The notes below the pieces were generated by a model. The model was not told the DNA's origin and searched no databases. It saw nothing but the letters and a program-made list of their open reading frames with translations. The position numbers and the translations under genes were made by a program. Positions 11,701 to 23,739 of a stretch of DNA of 64,000 nucleotides are shown in pieces (the stretch's first letter is position 1; every line of letters begins with the position of its first letter). Origin of the DNA: Megaleporinus macrocephalus (Eukaryota; Chordata; Actinopteri; Characiformes; Anostomidae); assembly GCA_021613375.1 (NCBI GenBank), contig CM038702.1:21290349-21354348 (forward strand), written 5' to 3'.

Positions 11701-12780
11701 CTCCAACCACAGAATTATTTATCCTCTAGAAAAATGGTTACATTGATCTGGGATTAGAAGACTTCTTTATGGAACCAAAATAACCATATATTTTTTTCAC
11801 TCCTTTATTTTTAAGAATGTAATGCAATCTTCTCCTGGATCTAAAAAACTGGAAAATACTGGAACAAGTACTTCCCCACTTTGCACTTTCCCTGATTTTT
11901 CATCCAGCTAGGCCCAAGTAGAGACTCAGATTCTCCTTCCTTTTATGAATTCTTTCTCTCTATTTCACTGTACCTCTTTTTTTCTCTCCCATCCTCAACA
12001 CTGAACACTAAAATTAGACCTGTAGTTTCAGTCCCAGTTTTTCCACATCAGATCTCAGAGTCTTCACACATGTGCAGCCACAAACTGCCGCAGAAGTCTG
12101 TAATGAAGTGGATAAAACTTCTCAGCATGCCCCAGCGGCCACAGAGAACTCATTAAACACATGTCATGCAGCATGTGGCCGTAGCTGGCGGTCTATTAAA
12201 AGTGGAGCTCCGAGGCTGAGCAGAACATCGTTAAGTAGGTATGGTTAATCAGTGCCGTCTTGCTCCTCTGTAGACTGTGTTGCTGCTCTTTTTAAGCTAA
12301 ACAACATTTAAAACTCTCATAAAAGCCAAATTGACTGGAAAATGAGTCGCATTTTCAGATGTTATTTTCAACTGTAATCTAAAGCTTCTGAACCACAACA
12401 CAAGGGATTAAGCCTCCCATGTCACTGTATATTCTATCAAGAATCGTATCGCATCACCAAAGCCTTAGACCAGAGTTTGCCAAATGTTTCTCACACATGA
12501 TGCAATTTACATTTGCAAACACTAAAAAGTAGTGATGCGAATACTTGATTGTTTAAAATGTTTGAGAAAAATGAAACAGCTAATCTCATCTGATTCAAAC
12601 AGTCTGTTCCAAAGTTTACATTTTCATTTTTGCATATTTGTCTGCATGTCCTTAGTGTGTCTAAAACATGCACAATGCGTGACACTACACCTAACACACC
12701 CTGTCCTGAATACTGCATCAGACGTCATGCCATCCTGACATGAAGCATATTCTTCCCCTTTTTTTGGGCTGCCACCGTTA
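11700..12780. other. Intergenic DNA, no gene seen
   Basis: Mostly unique-looking sequence. The part at about 12030-12260 is less AT-rich and free of obvious repeats, so it could hold a conserved non-coding element. Nothing proves this. Confidence 0.4.
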
Positions 12781-12784
12781 TGGC

Positions 12785-12816
<32 letters not shown>

Positions 12817-12831
12817 ATATATATATATAAT

Positions 12832-12862
<31 letters not shown>
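12785..12862. repeat. (TA)n microsatellite with imperfections
   Basis: Alternating TA with TTA and AAT interruptions. It is self-complementary and likely to extrude a hairpin. Confidence 0.95.
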
Positions 12863-13027
12863 ATCTATATTTGACACAAATACTTGACTCAAAAAAGTCT
12901 ACTTTTTCAATATTGTGTCAAGCATATTTTCTTGCAGTGCGCCAATAAAATCTCTGAATCTAACCTGGTTGCCTCACTCTAAAGGTTCTAGCTATGACCC
13001 TGCACTGTGTCAGTGAGGAAAATGAGG

Positions 13028-16000
13028 TTACTACCAGCCAAACATTTTAGATCACTACCAATCAAACATTTTAGATCACTACCAATCAAACGTTTCAGTA
13101 CACTACCAATCAAACGTTTTAGATCACTACCAGTCAAACGTTTTAGATCACTACCAGTCAAACGTTTTAGATCACTACCAGTCAAACGTTTTAGTACACT
13201 ACCAGCTAAACGTTTTAGTACACTACCAGCTAAACGTTTTAGTACACTACCAGTCAAACGTTTTAGATCACTACCAGTCAAACGTTTTAGAACACTACCA
13301 GTCAAACGTTTTAGATCACTACCAGTCAAACGTTTTAGATCACTACCAATCAAACGTTTTAGATCACTACCAGTCAAACGTTTTAGTACACTACCAGCTA
13401 AACGTTTTAGTACACTACCAGCTAAACGTTTTAGTACACTACCAGCCAAATGTTTTAGTACACTACCAGTCAAACGTTTTAGATACACTACCAGTCAAAC
13501 GTTTTAGTACACTACCAGCCAAATGTTTTAGTACACTACCAGTCAAACGTTTTAGATCACTACCAGTCAAACGTTTTAGATCACTACCAGTCAAACGTTT
13601 TAGATACACTACCAATCAAACGTTTTAGATCACTACCAGTCAAACGTTTTAGATACACTACCAATCAAACGTTTTAGATCACTACCAGTCAAACGTTTTA
13701 GTACACTACCAGTCAAACGTTTTAGATACACTACCAGCCAAACGTTTTAGAACACTACCAGTCAAACGTTTTAGATACACTACCAGTCAAACGTTTTAGA
13801 TCACTACCAGCCAAACGTTTTAGATCACTACTAGCCAAACGTTTTAGTACACTACCAGTCAAACGTTTTAGATACACTACCAGTCAAACGTCTTAGATCA
13901 CTACCAGCCAAATGTTTTAGATACACTATCAGTCAAACGTTTCAGATCACTACCAGCCAAACATTTTAGTACACTACCAGTCAAACGTTTTAGATCACTA
14001 CCAGCCAAACGTTTTAGATCACTACCAGCCAAACGTTTTAGATCACTACCAGTCAAACGTTTTAGTACACTACCAGTCAAACATTTTAGTACACTACCAG
14101 TCAAACGTTTTAGTACACTACCAGCCAAACGTTTTAGATCACTACCAGTCAAACGTTTTAGTACACTACCAGTCAAACGTTTTAGTACACTACCAGTCAA
14201 ACGTTTTAGTACACTACCAGCCAAACAGTTTAGATCACTACCAGCCAAACGTTTTAGATACACTACCAGTCAAACGTTTTAGATCACTACCAGCCAAACA
14301 TTTTAGAACACTACCAGTCAAACGTTTTAGTACACTACCAGTCAAACGTTTTAGATCACTACCAGCTAAACGTTTTAGTACACTACCACTCAAACGTTTT
14401 AGAACCGTACCAGCCAAACGTTTTAGTACACTACCAGCTAAACGTTTTAGTAACACTACCAGACAAACGTTTTAGATACACTACCAGTCAAACGTTTTAG
14501 ATCACTACCAGCCAAACGTTTTAGAACACTACCAGTCAAACGTTTTAGATACACTACCAGTCAAACGTTTTAGATACACTACCAGTCAAACGTTTTAGAA
14601 CACTACCAGTCAAACGTTTTAGATACACTACCAGTCAAATGTTTTAGATCACTACCAGCCAAACGTTTTAGATACACTATCAGTCAAACATTTTAGATCA
14701 CTACCAGCCAAACATTTTAGAACACTACCAGTCAAACGTTTTACTACACTACCAGTCAAACATTTTAGATCACTACCAGTCAAACGTTTTAGATCACTAC
14801 CAGCCAAACGTTTTAGATCACTACCAGCTAAACGTTTTAGATCACTACCAGTCAAACGTTTTAGAACACTACCAGCCACTACCAGATCACAACCTGTCAA
14901 ACGTTTTAGATCACTACCAGTCAAACGATTTAGATCACTACCAGCCAAACGATTTAGATCACTACCAGCCAAACGATTTAGATCACTACCAGACAAACAT
15001 TTTAGTACACTACCAGTCAAACGTTTTAGATCACTACCAGTCAAACATTTTAGATCACTACCAGTCAAACGTTTTAGTACACTACCAGCCAAACGTTTTA
15101 GATCACTACCAATCAAACGTTTTAGATACACTACCAGTCAAACGTTTTAGTACACTACCAATCAAACGTTTTAGTACACTACCAGCCAAACGTTTTAGTA
15201 CACTACCAGCCAAACATTTTAGATCACTACCAGTCAAACGTTTTAGATCACTACCAGTCAAACGTTTTAGATCACTACCAGTCAAACGTTTTAGTAACAC
15301 TACCAGTCAAACATTTTAGATCACTACCAGTCAAACGTTTTAGTAACACTACCAGTCAAACGTTTTAGATCACTACCAGTCAAACGTTTTAGATCACTAC
15401 CAGACAAACGTTTTAGTACACTACCAGTCAAACGTTTTAGATCACTACCAGTCAAACGTTTTAGTACACTACCAGTCAAAAGTTTTAGTACACTACCAAT
15501 CAAACGTTTTAGATCACTACCAGTCAAACGTTTTAGTACACTACCAATCAAACGTTTTAGATCACTACCAGTCAAACGATTTAGATCACTACCAGCCAAA
15601 CGTTTTAGATCACTACCAGTCAAACGTTTAAGATCACTACCAGTCAAACGTTTTAGATCACTACCAGTCAAACGTTTTAGTACATTACCAGTCAAACGTT
15701 TTAGATCACTACCAGTCAAACGTTTTAGATCACTACCAATCAAACGTTTTAGTACACTACCAGTCATATGTTTTAGTACACTACCAGCCAAACGTTTTAG
15801 ATCACTACCAATCAAACGTTTTAGATACACTACCAGTCAAACGTTTTAGTACACTACCAATCAAACGTTTTAGTACACTACCAGTCAAACGTTTTAGTAC
15901 ACTACCAGTCAAACGTTTTAGATCACTACCAGTCAAACGTTTTAGATCACTACCAGTCAAACGTTTTAGTACACTGCCAGATAAACGTTGTAGTACCCTA

Positions 16001-16935
16001 CCAATCAAACGTTTTAGTACACTACCAGTCAAACGTTTTAGTACACTACCAGCCAAACGTTTTAGTACACTACCAATCAAAAGTTTTAGTACACTACTAG
16101 TCATACGTTTTAGTAACACTACCAGCCAAACGTTTTAGTACACTACCAGCCAAACGTTTTAGTACACTACCAGTCAAACATTTTAGAACACTACCAATCA
16201 AACGTTTTAGTACACTACCAGCCAAACGTTTTAGATCACTACCAATCAAACGTTTTAGTAACACTACCAATCAAACGTTTTAGTAACACTACCAGCCAAA
16301 CGTTTTAGTACACTACCAGTCATACATTTTAGATCACTACCAATCAAACGTTTTAGTACACTACTAGCCAAACGTTTTAGTACACTACTAATCAAACGTT
16401 TTAGATACACTACCAGTCAAACGTTTTAGTACACTACCAGTCATACGTTTTAGTACACTACTAGTCAAACATTTTAGATCACTACCAGCCAAACGTTTTA
16501 GATCACTACCAATCAAACGCTTTAGTAACACTACCAGTCAAACGTTTTAGTATACTACCAGCCAAACGTTTTAGTACACTACCAGTCATACGTTTTAGTA
16601 CACTACCAGCCAAACGTTTTAGATCACTACCAATCAAACGTTTTAGTACACTACCAGTCAAACGTTTTAGTACACTACCAGCCAAACGTTTTAGATCACT
16701 ACCAATCAAACGCTTTAGCACACTACCAGCCAAACGTTTTAGTACACTACCAGCCAAACGTTTTAGATCACTACCAATCAAACGTTTTAGTACACTACCA
16801 GTCAAACGTTTTAGTACACTACCAGCCAAACGTTTTAGATCACTACCAATCAAACGCTTTAGCACACTACCAGCCAAACGTTTTAGTACACTACCAGTCA
16901 TACGTTTTAGTACACTACCAGCCAAAGGTTTTAGA
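13028..16935. repeat. 24-bp minisatellite array, about 160 units (3.9 kb)
   Basis: The unit is CACTACCAG(T/C)CAAACGTTTTAG plus a two-base joint. It occurs in interleaved forms: GATCACTACC (24), TACACTACC (24) and GATACACTACC (25 bp). A second variable position gives CCAGTC, CCAGCC, CCAATC or CCAGCT. Because 24 is a multiple of three and the unit lacks in-phase stops on both strands, it creates open frames of up to 168 codons. These encode octapeptides such as LPVKRFRS (plus) and GSVLKRLT (minus), and the frame breaks where 25-bp units occur. I regard these frames as artefacts: they open on both strands and start and stop with unit length. Each canonical unit has an ACGT CpG core. Confidence 0.97.
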
Positions 16936-16940
16936 ACTGT

Positions 16941-17011
16941 CCTAAAACTTTTGACTGGTAGTGATCTAGAACTTTGGACCAGTAGTGTTCCTAAACTTTT
17001 GATCGGTGGTC
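16941..17011. repeat. Diverged minisatellite units in inverted orientation
   Basis: Immediately right of the array, CTAAAACTTTTGACTGGTAG, then CTAGAACTTTGGACCAGTAG and CTAAACTTTTGATCGGTGGT, are reverse-complement versions of the array unit (CTACCAGTCAAAAGTTTTAG). They are more diverged than any unit inside the array. The array therefore ends at an orientation switch. Confidence 0.85.
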
Positions 17012-17014
17012 TAT

Positions 17015-18790
17015 GTATGGTTAGAGAAAGCCTCTAATGGAACCACAATTTCAAATTCTTCAGTTTTCAATCACATTTCTATCAGGGAACCGGCCATGCA
17101 AACATTTGTTTAGTTTTAGTTTGAAATGATGTGTTGGCACTTCATGTGTCTCAGAGAGCACATGCTAGCCTACTCCTTCCCAGTTTGGCAGCACTGTATG
17201 TCTGGAGGAGTAGTAGCGAGCAGGTGGGAAAAGGCCATGACAATACTGAGAATAAATGATGCTTACTTAGATTATTGGCCACAAATGGCATTGCCAGGAA
17301 AAGAACCTGTGATCTCCTGACAGTAGAGCACTCAGGAGCCCTAGGAGTTGTAGTAGCTTAGTGTTTTTTAAAGACAAATGATTAATAAGATAAAATTAGT
17401 ATATTAGATGATTCACAATGTCTCTGTATTGGTTAATAAAAGAGGGAGTTTGTCCACCTCTTCTTGGAAAACTCTCTCCAGTGAGCTGACAGGTGTTGTG
17501 GTATTTATTCTAAAGGATGGTGCCCCAGTGACCTCCTTTTTAGGAGTGTAACTCCCAGAACACCCACTGACCTGGGACACCTGCTTACTATTAAATTAGT
17601 GACTGATCAGTGTGTATGATCAGTTTGTTCATTCATGATTGGTTTCATTAACCAGCAGATGAAGTTAGCTGAGTTCTGCTATAGTGTAGGAAACGGAGAG
17701 AACATGGTGTAAACGACTAGCAAAGTATTATATTTTCTTTGTAACCTCCTCAAACACACTGGCAATATTTACCAAGGCAGTATTTGACTTAAAAATCTGA
17801 TTATAATATATGATGTATTATATGATAAAATATAAATATTTGATAAGATGATTTATTTTAATAGCATTTTTGCCGATGTAGTATACGCTGTTTAGTCAAT
17901 ATACTAATGGAATGTAAATTAAATTAGATACAGACAATAACTGCACTGCAGCTGACTAATTTAATAATAGTATCACTAAGACACAAAGCTTAGACTCACC
18001 TTACAAATAATCAAAATAAGAGTGTAACAATGATTATTACTTTATAATGGATTAGCTTAGATTGACTCTAGAGTCCATAGCAACACAGGTAATGAAAAAG
18101 AAATTGGGTGTCAAATACTATAAACCAACAAGAAAGAGGCCATAACTCATTATCTCAGGTAATTATGTGAAGACATTATATGTGGTGTTAACTAGACTTG
18201 ACGATTTGACATCAGCAAGTGTGGCTCATTTAGAGAAAATCATTATTTACATCTTTTGCTGCCTGTCACTTCACACACACAGTAACAAGCTGATATGTAT
18301 GCGTTTGCATTTGTTTTCATACATTTGTATCATATATGTTCTGAGTTTGTAAGAAAAGCTGGGAAAAATAGAGCGAACCTACCAACAAAATGACCCTGAC
18401 TATGATTTGTTTGTGCATCATGTTTCTACACATAAAACAATCTATGTGTATCAGAATATATATTGTAATTTTCTATATTATTAGATCTCATTATATTTGA
18501 TCTATATTATGCTTGTTTCATCTGTTTCAGGTATTCTGCCGTTCTATTATCTTATTGTTTCCTGTGAGTGGGCAGTTGTCAAAGCAATTCACTGCTTGTT
18601 GTTCCATGTATGACTGTGTATATGGCCGATAAATTTTGATTAGATTTAAACGAGCAAAACTATTTATTTTTAATTGTTAAGATTAGGGTCCAGTTTAGGG
18701 TTAGAAATTCGTATTACTTTTATTAGTTCTGGAAAATGGCACACTCACAGACCACCCTTTCATTCATGTAATTTAAGTCAAAACAGCCAT
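17015..18790. other. AT-rich intergenic DNA, no gene seen
   Basis: Unique-looking, AT-rich sequence with only short open frames. I found no exon, RNA gene or clear element. Confidence 0.45.
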
Positions 18791-18793
18791 CAC

Positions 18794-18796
<3 letters not shown>

Positions 18797-18850
<54 letters not shown>
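18797..18850. repeat. (TG)n microsatellite, 54 bp
   Basis: A pure TG run. It causes a cysteine/valine-repeat frame on the plus strand and a histidine/threonine-repeat frame on the minus strand, neither of them coding. Confidence 0.98.
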
Positions 18851-18852
<2 letters not shown>

Positions 18853-18879
18853 GTACACCTCCAAAATTCAGTCTTAGAA

Positions 18880-19030
18880 ATTGCTTGTATTTTATGCTTT
18901 TCATGATCCAAATAATCGCAAACACATTTAGTAATGTAATGTTTAGTAACTCTGGTGCAGTCAGTCAATTGTTTGGAGAACACCAGCAGCTTCTTTATTT
19001 GATTTGCAAATGTTTTTTTTTAACTTATTC
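18880..19030. repeat. Dispersed repeat, copy A
   Basis: The segment with TTTTCATGATCCAAATAATC and later GAGAACACCAGCAGCTTCTT recurs at 21135-21245 (GATCCAAACAATCGCAAATA, GAGAACACCAGCAGCTTCTT) and in part at 31735-31775. This is a decayed interspersed family of unknown class. Confidence 0.65.
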
Positions 19031-19095
19031 TCAGTAAGAGTTTATACATGAGAGACCACCAATACTGTCACAGTCAGATAAACGTTACTAAAAGC

Positions 19096-19098
<3 letters not shown>

Positions 19099-19173
<75 letters not shown>
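19099..19173. repeat. (TA)n microsatellite, 75 bp
   Basis: A pure TA run giving an isoleucine/tyrosine frame on the plus strand. Confidence 0.98.
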
Positions 19174-19175
<2 letters not shown>

Positions 19176-19550
19176 CATTTCACAGTTCCCGGTGGCCTTT
19201 ACAGTGTGTGTAAATATGATGCATGAAGCTAAAGAAATAACGCAAACATACTTGTGGGAAAGTTTAGTTCCACTGACATACATTGAGAGTATGTAATTTC
19301 CTTCTTTTCATCTCCTGTAAATATATCATTTTGTAGATACAAAGTTTTGTTCTGACAGCTGCTATATATTTATTGTGGCGGTGGAGAGGCAGAGCCGCCA
19401 TGAAACCTTCCTCCCCACCACATACATGTGCAAGGTGCTCCTCTGCCTGAACAAGGACAGCTGTGGAAAATCAGAAGAGGAGCCCCCTCCTGCTTTATCC
19501 GTGGCCCGCACCTGTGCTCATGCCTAGTTACCCCACTCCCAGACCTTGCA

Positions 19551-19636
19551 GAGAGAGAGAGAGAGGGACAGAAAGACTGTGCCACAGGGAGAGAGAGGAA
19601 AGAGAGAGACAGAAAGAAAGAGAGAGAGAGAGAGAG
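19551..19636. repeat. GA-rich purine tract
   Basis: GAGA and GAAAGA runs with a short non-purine interruption. Overlapping arginine/glutamate and serine/leucine frames on the two strands are by-products. Confidence 0.9.
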
Positions 19637-20372
19637 TACATATTTTGTATTATTATAGCTACTGACAACATATAAAACCTCCAACAACCTGACATTGTAA
19701 CACTTTATATGATCGAGTGTGTGTGAGGGGGATGCGTGTATGTATGCCAAGAGCTGTATTGTAATAAAAACCAAACGACCAGTATGAGTCCTGGCAAAAG
19801 CATAAATTTGGATGTCCAGTATGAAACAGCCTCTAAACGAAAGGACAAAAGGACATCAACTCCCCTTTTCCAAACTCCACTACCAAGGGCAGAGAATCCC
19901 CCGACACTGCTAAGTTGTGTGTGGGGGGGAAGCAGCTGTACCGATGCTATAAATATCTCTCAAGACTAAATTTACATTCACTGACCGCTCCACAAGCTGT
20001 TGGATCTAAACACACAGCCTGTGTGCTACAGAGGTCACAATCTATGGATGAAAATTAAATATTCATAGCGCTATGTTTAGACAGAGACCTGAATAGCAGG
20101 GCTTTTCTCTGAAACGGACAGCCTGAGCAATTTACCAAGACCAGCAAATCAAACTACACTACATTTGAATCATGTGTCCGACACCAGTACAATAAATTAC
20201 AAACAATTACTGGCAAAAACAAATGAACTGAAACACAATGTGGATTTTATTGGTGTGTATATGATGTACACATTTGAATAAACTAACTTCATTAAAGTTG
20301 TTTGTTTCATGGTGGACTATCACCTTAACCCTCAGGGTCTTCTAGGCCTTCAGAGAAGGTCTGATGATTTCT

Positions 20373-20375
<3 letters not shown>

Positions 20376-20463
<88 letters not shown>
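20376..20463. repeat. (TA)n microsatellite, 88 bp
   Basis: A pure TA run that directly abuts the tail of a LINE-type 3' end, suggesting integration at, or expansion from, the insertion junction. Confidence 0.98.
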
Positions 20464-20467
<4 letters not shown>

Positions 20468-20870
20468 ATCAGAATCAGAAATACTTTATTGATCCCAGGG
20501 GGAAATTGCAGTTGTTACAGTAGCAGCCGGTTATGTAGAAGAATATATAAACACATATATAAAGTCTTATATTACAATACCGGAATAAAATATAAAGTGA
20601 CTGTGGCTATAATAATAAGTAGAAGTAGGAAAGTTATTGCACATTTGAGTTGTTGCACACATAATTAGATTATTGTTCTATTGTTGTTACTGTGCATGTG
20701 AGAGGTGTCGTACATTAAGGGAGGAGTTATAAAGTCTGATAGCCACTGGTAGGAATGACCTCCTGTGGTGTTCTGTAGTGCATGTTGGCTGAATGAGTCT
20801 TGCACTGAATGTGCTCCTGCGTCTCATCACTGTGTGATAAAGAGTGTGTAATTTTCTTTGTGTGTAATTT
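20464..20870 (-). mobile_element. Non-LTR retrotransposon 3' end, antisense
   Basis: On the minus strand the element ends with CCTGGGATCAATAAAGTATT followed by tandem TCTGAT units, a typical fish LINE tail. Upstream, the minus strand encodes remnants resembling RSFLPVAIRLYNSSL, the usual end of a fish LINE ORF2, but with several frameshifts. It is 5'-truncated after about 400 bases and non-functional. Confidence 0.75.
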
Positions 20871-20979
20871 TCTTGCTAATTTATATTTAGTGTATTCAAC
20901 ATGTTTGCTGATTTCAACCTTTACAAGTATGTAGTACCACTAAACAAAAGGGATACATTCTTGAAATGCTCAACAGACA

Positions 20980-22150
20980 GTTTTCTAGTCAGTTTTCTGT
21001 GGTATCTAGTTACATGAAGCCAAGTGAGCTCTCTCATTGGTAAAGGCCTCTGGAGCTGAACTGAAAAACTAGCACTAGATTTTTTTTGGACAAAATTTCC
21101 ACCCAGTTTTTAGCAGTCTTAGAAACTGGTCGCATGTTATGCCTTTCAGGATCCAAACAATCGCAAATACACTTAGTAATGTTGAGGTCTGGACTCAGTT
21201 AACTCTTCTGAGAACACCAGCAGCTTCTTTAATTGATTTGCTTTATTTGTTTTTGTCTTTTTCTCTCTAAGAGCTTTTTGACAGCTACACATCCTTTCAG
21301 TAGTTAGACAGGAACATCTGTATTTTTTTTTTTAGATCTGCGAAAGTGGAGCTTGGCTTTCGTTCCTACTGCTTAAAGATGAAAGCTTTTAGTAACGTTT
21401 CATCTGATGGTGACAATATTGGTGGCATCTCATGTCTGAAGTCTTCATATCTGAAGCTGAACTGAAGGCCTAGCATCAGAATTATTAATTAATTAATTAG
21501 GAAGGGACAGAAAAATCAATCAATTACATTATGATTTCTGATGAGTGGGTCTAAGTTTTCCTGTTTGAGAAACGTTGCTGCTTTAATGGTTCTTCAAGCA
21601 TTCTTTCTGTAAGGATTTATATAGAACTCTAAACATTCAAAGACCCATTTCCATGCTTTCAGGGTTCTTTATAAGGTGAAATCCTTTATCAGATTGATAG
21701 AGAATGTGTTGTATATGAAGCTACTTGAAACCTTTTAAAAAATAGTTCTCCAGTTTTCCAGTCGGACACCTCGAAGAACTTTTTTTTTAGTGGTGGACTC
21801 TCTGGAAGTCCTAGATACATCACTAATTGTAAATATTATTAGCAGGTTTAGTTTTAGCTGTACTGAAATAGTCCCTATAAAGCTGCTCTATGTTAGTATA
21901 TGTATATATGTTAATATGTCTGCTACAAGCTTTAAATAAAACATGGAATAGAAAGCAAGCATAAAATAATGTTTACAAGATTCAAATGTCAGTGTTTAGT
22001 CTAGAATGTCCAACAAATGTTCATGTAAATCGCTTTTAGCTTAGCACATATTATTCAAACTCCATATGGTCACTAGCAGATATTAATATTATCATAGAGG
22101 ATGTTTTTATACTAATGGCCCCAACCAAAAGCCTGGCTTTGATAGTTATG
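20980..22150. repeat. Long dispersed repeat segment with a copy near 34.78-35.15 kb
   Basis: CAAGTGAGCTCTCTCATTGG (21022) matches CAAGTGAGCTCTCCCACTGG near 34808. The two regions share further words downstream, such as CTAGCAGA followed by TTATCATA (near 22075 and 35125). Parts of the interval also contain the dispersed family described at 18880. Identity is patchy, so this may be several nested elements. Confidence 0.55.
21580..21810. repeat. GGTTCTTC/GGGTTCTTT teleost MITE-like repeat
   Basis: The block contains GGTTCTTCAAGCATTCTTTC, AGGGTTCTTTATAAGG and GAAGAACTTTTTTTT, in the arrangement of a small fish repeat whose ends are AAGAACC/GGTTCTT inverted words. Boundaries are approximate. Confidence 0.5.
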
Positions 22151-22219
22151 GTTCATAATCACATTTGATGGTACGTTAAGTACTGACAATGTGAAAGTAT
22201 CTCACTCTCTACGTTTTTT

Positions 22220-22420
22220 TTCAAGATTTTCTCGAGCAGGCACGTTTTTACATGACGTAAAGGGGCTTGCAGTAATAATTGCAGCAATATTTCAATTAGG
22301 CAGCGTGTCTTTAGAGATTTTCAGCTAAGGCCCATCTGGGTCTTCAAACCAGCATCTGCTGGCCTCCGCTAAAGGTGTGTGTGCATGTGTGGGATTAGGG
22401 GACATGCTGAACACACACCC
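22220..22420. other. Candidate conserved non-coding element
   Basis: A repeat-free stretch with low-complexity-free words such as GCAGTAATAATTGCAGCAAT and TTTCAATTAGGCAGCGTG, of mixed composition and without coding signal. Only alignment to other fish would establish conservation. Confidence 0.25.
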
Positions 22421-22911
22421 CAGGCCTCGCTCTCCTTCTCTCCCTCTTTTTCTCTTGTGGACCATAGAAGCTGAATGGGATGGCTATTTAATCTGAGATG
22501 TCATCTCAGTAAAAAATGTTAACAATTTTCTTATACTACAAATGTCTATCCACAAAGACATGTTCAGTATCAGAAGTTTCCTTCTTTCGTTTTATACTGC
22601 AGCTATGAGGCTAATGTAGCTAAAACATAATGGAATATATGGCCCACCATATAGCGTATAGCCCACAAATTAGCATCGTACTACTAAATTATCTATATAT
22701 TGGTTGGTCAAGAAACCAGTTGAAATTTTTCTAAAGGTATTTGTATGTTAATCAGTTGTATTTAACATAGTATTTTTTCATTATCATGTATTTATATATG
22801 TATTAATTTTGTTAAATGTGGTTGTTATTAAAAGTGATAAAAGTTAATAATAAGCTATTAACTTACAAAACCAGGATTTCTCGAGCATCAGAAATGGGTT
22901 TCTTGAAGAAA

Positions 22912-23130
22912 ACTCAAGTCAAGTTTATTTGTATAGCGCTTTTTACTACCATGTTTTCACAAAACAGCTTTACATGTTTGAAAACATGAAAACATGAAGA
23001 TACAACAAGTATCCCCTCAGAGGCAACAGGGGCAATGAAAAACTCCCTCAAGTCTGGAGGAAGAAACCTTGGGAGGACCCAAGACTCAAAAGGGGAGACC
23101 CATCCTCCTCTGGTCAAACAGTATTTACAG
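22912..23130 (-). mobile_element. Fish LINE/SINE-type 3' tail, antisense
   Basis: The plus strand reads TCAAGTCAAGTTTATTTGTA then TAGCGCTTTTTAC, AACAGCTTTACA, AGGAAGAAACCTTGGGAGGA and GGGGAGACCCATCCTCCTCT. This is the antisense of a very common teleost retroposon 3' UTR ending in ACTTGA repeats. No coding part is attached. Confidence 0.7.
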
Positions 23131-23739
23131 TTTAATAAGCTAAATTCTAAATAGAACTAAGAGAAGCTAGATGGAAAAAAAACTTTAGAATCTGTAAAGG
23201 TAGAGGCAGTCTCTGACTGAGGCAGTCTCTGACTTTGTGGTAAGTGGGAGTGAGCTGAAACAGTCCCATCATATCAGTGAACCCGTTAGTCTTAAAATCT
23301 ATAAATACACTATAGTGTGATATATACTGTGATGTTTACCATCAGACATGTTCATTATATGGTGATATACACTGTTGTGCATATCATCCACTAATATTTA
23401 TATGCAATTATGTTCATTTTTATAGATAACTGCATGTCATACAGCGTGAGAAACCACATAAGCCATATCTTATTGTGCTTGTTTAACAACATGCTTTGAA
23501 CCAAGTGTGTGATTACTTAGATATAGATATACAATTTGCACAATGCTAATTAAGAGAGGCATAAGATTCCATGTTAGCCCTAGTTGCAGTCAAAATAATT
23601 CAGTCCCTATTGTGCATTAGATTTATTAGCAAAATTGATTTTCATAACGCATTTATATAGCTCAACACAACTAATATAAAAAGTGGTTTCTCCAAATTCA
23701 GCACAAAATGCTACTTTTACTGACTACTGTAGCCTTAGT

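Noticed and set aside
12988..13488. Repetitive protein genes in the 24-bp array (both strands, up to 168 codons)
   Set aside because: Frames are forced by a 24-bp stop-free unit, open on both strands, and end wherever unit length changes.
13028..16935. CRISPR array
   Set aside because: There are no unique spacers; units are contiguous 24-25-mers, and the genome is eukaryotic.
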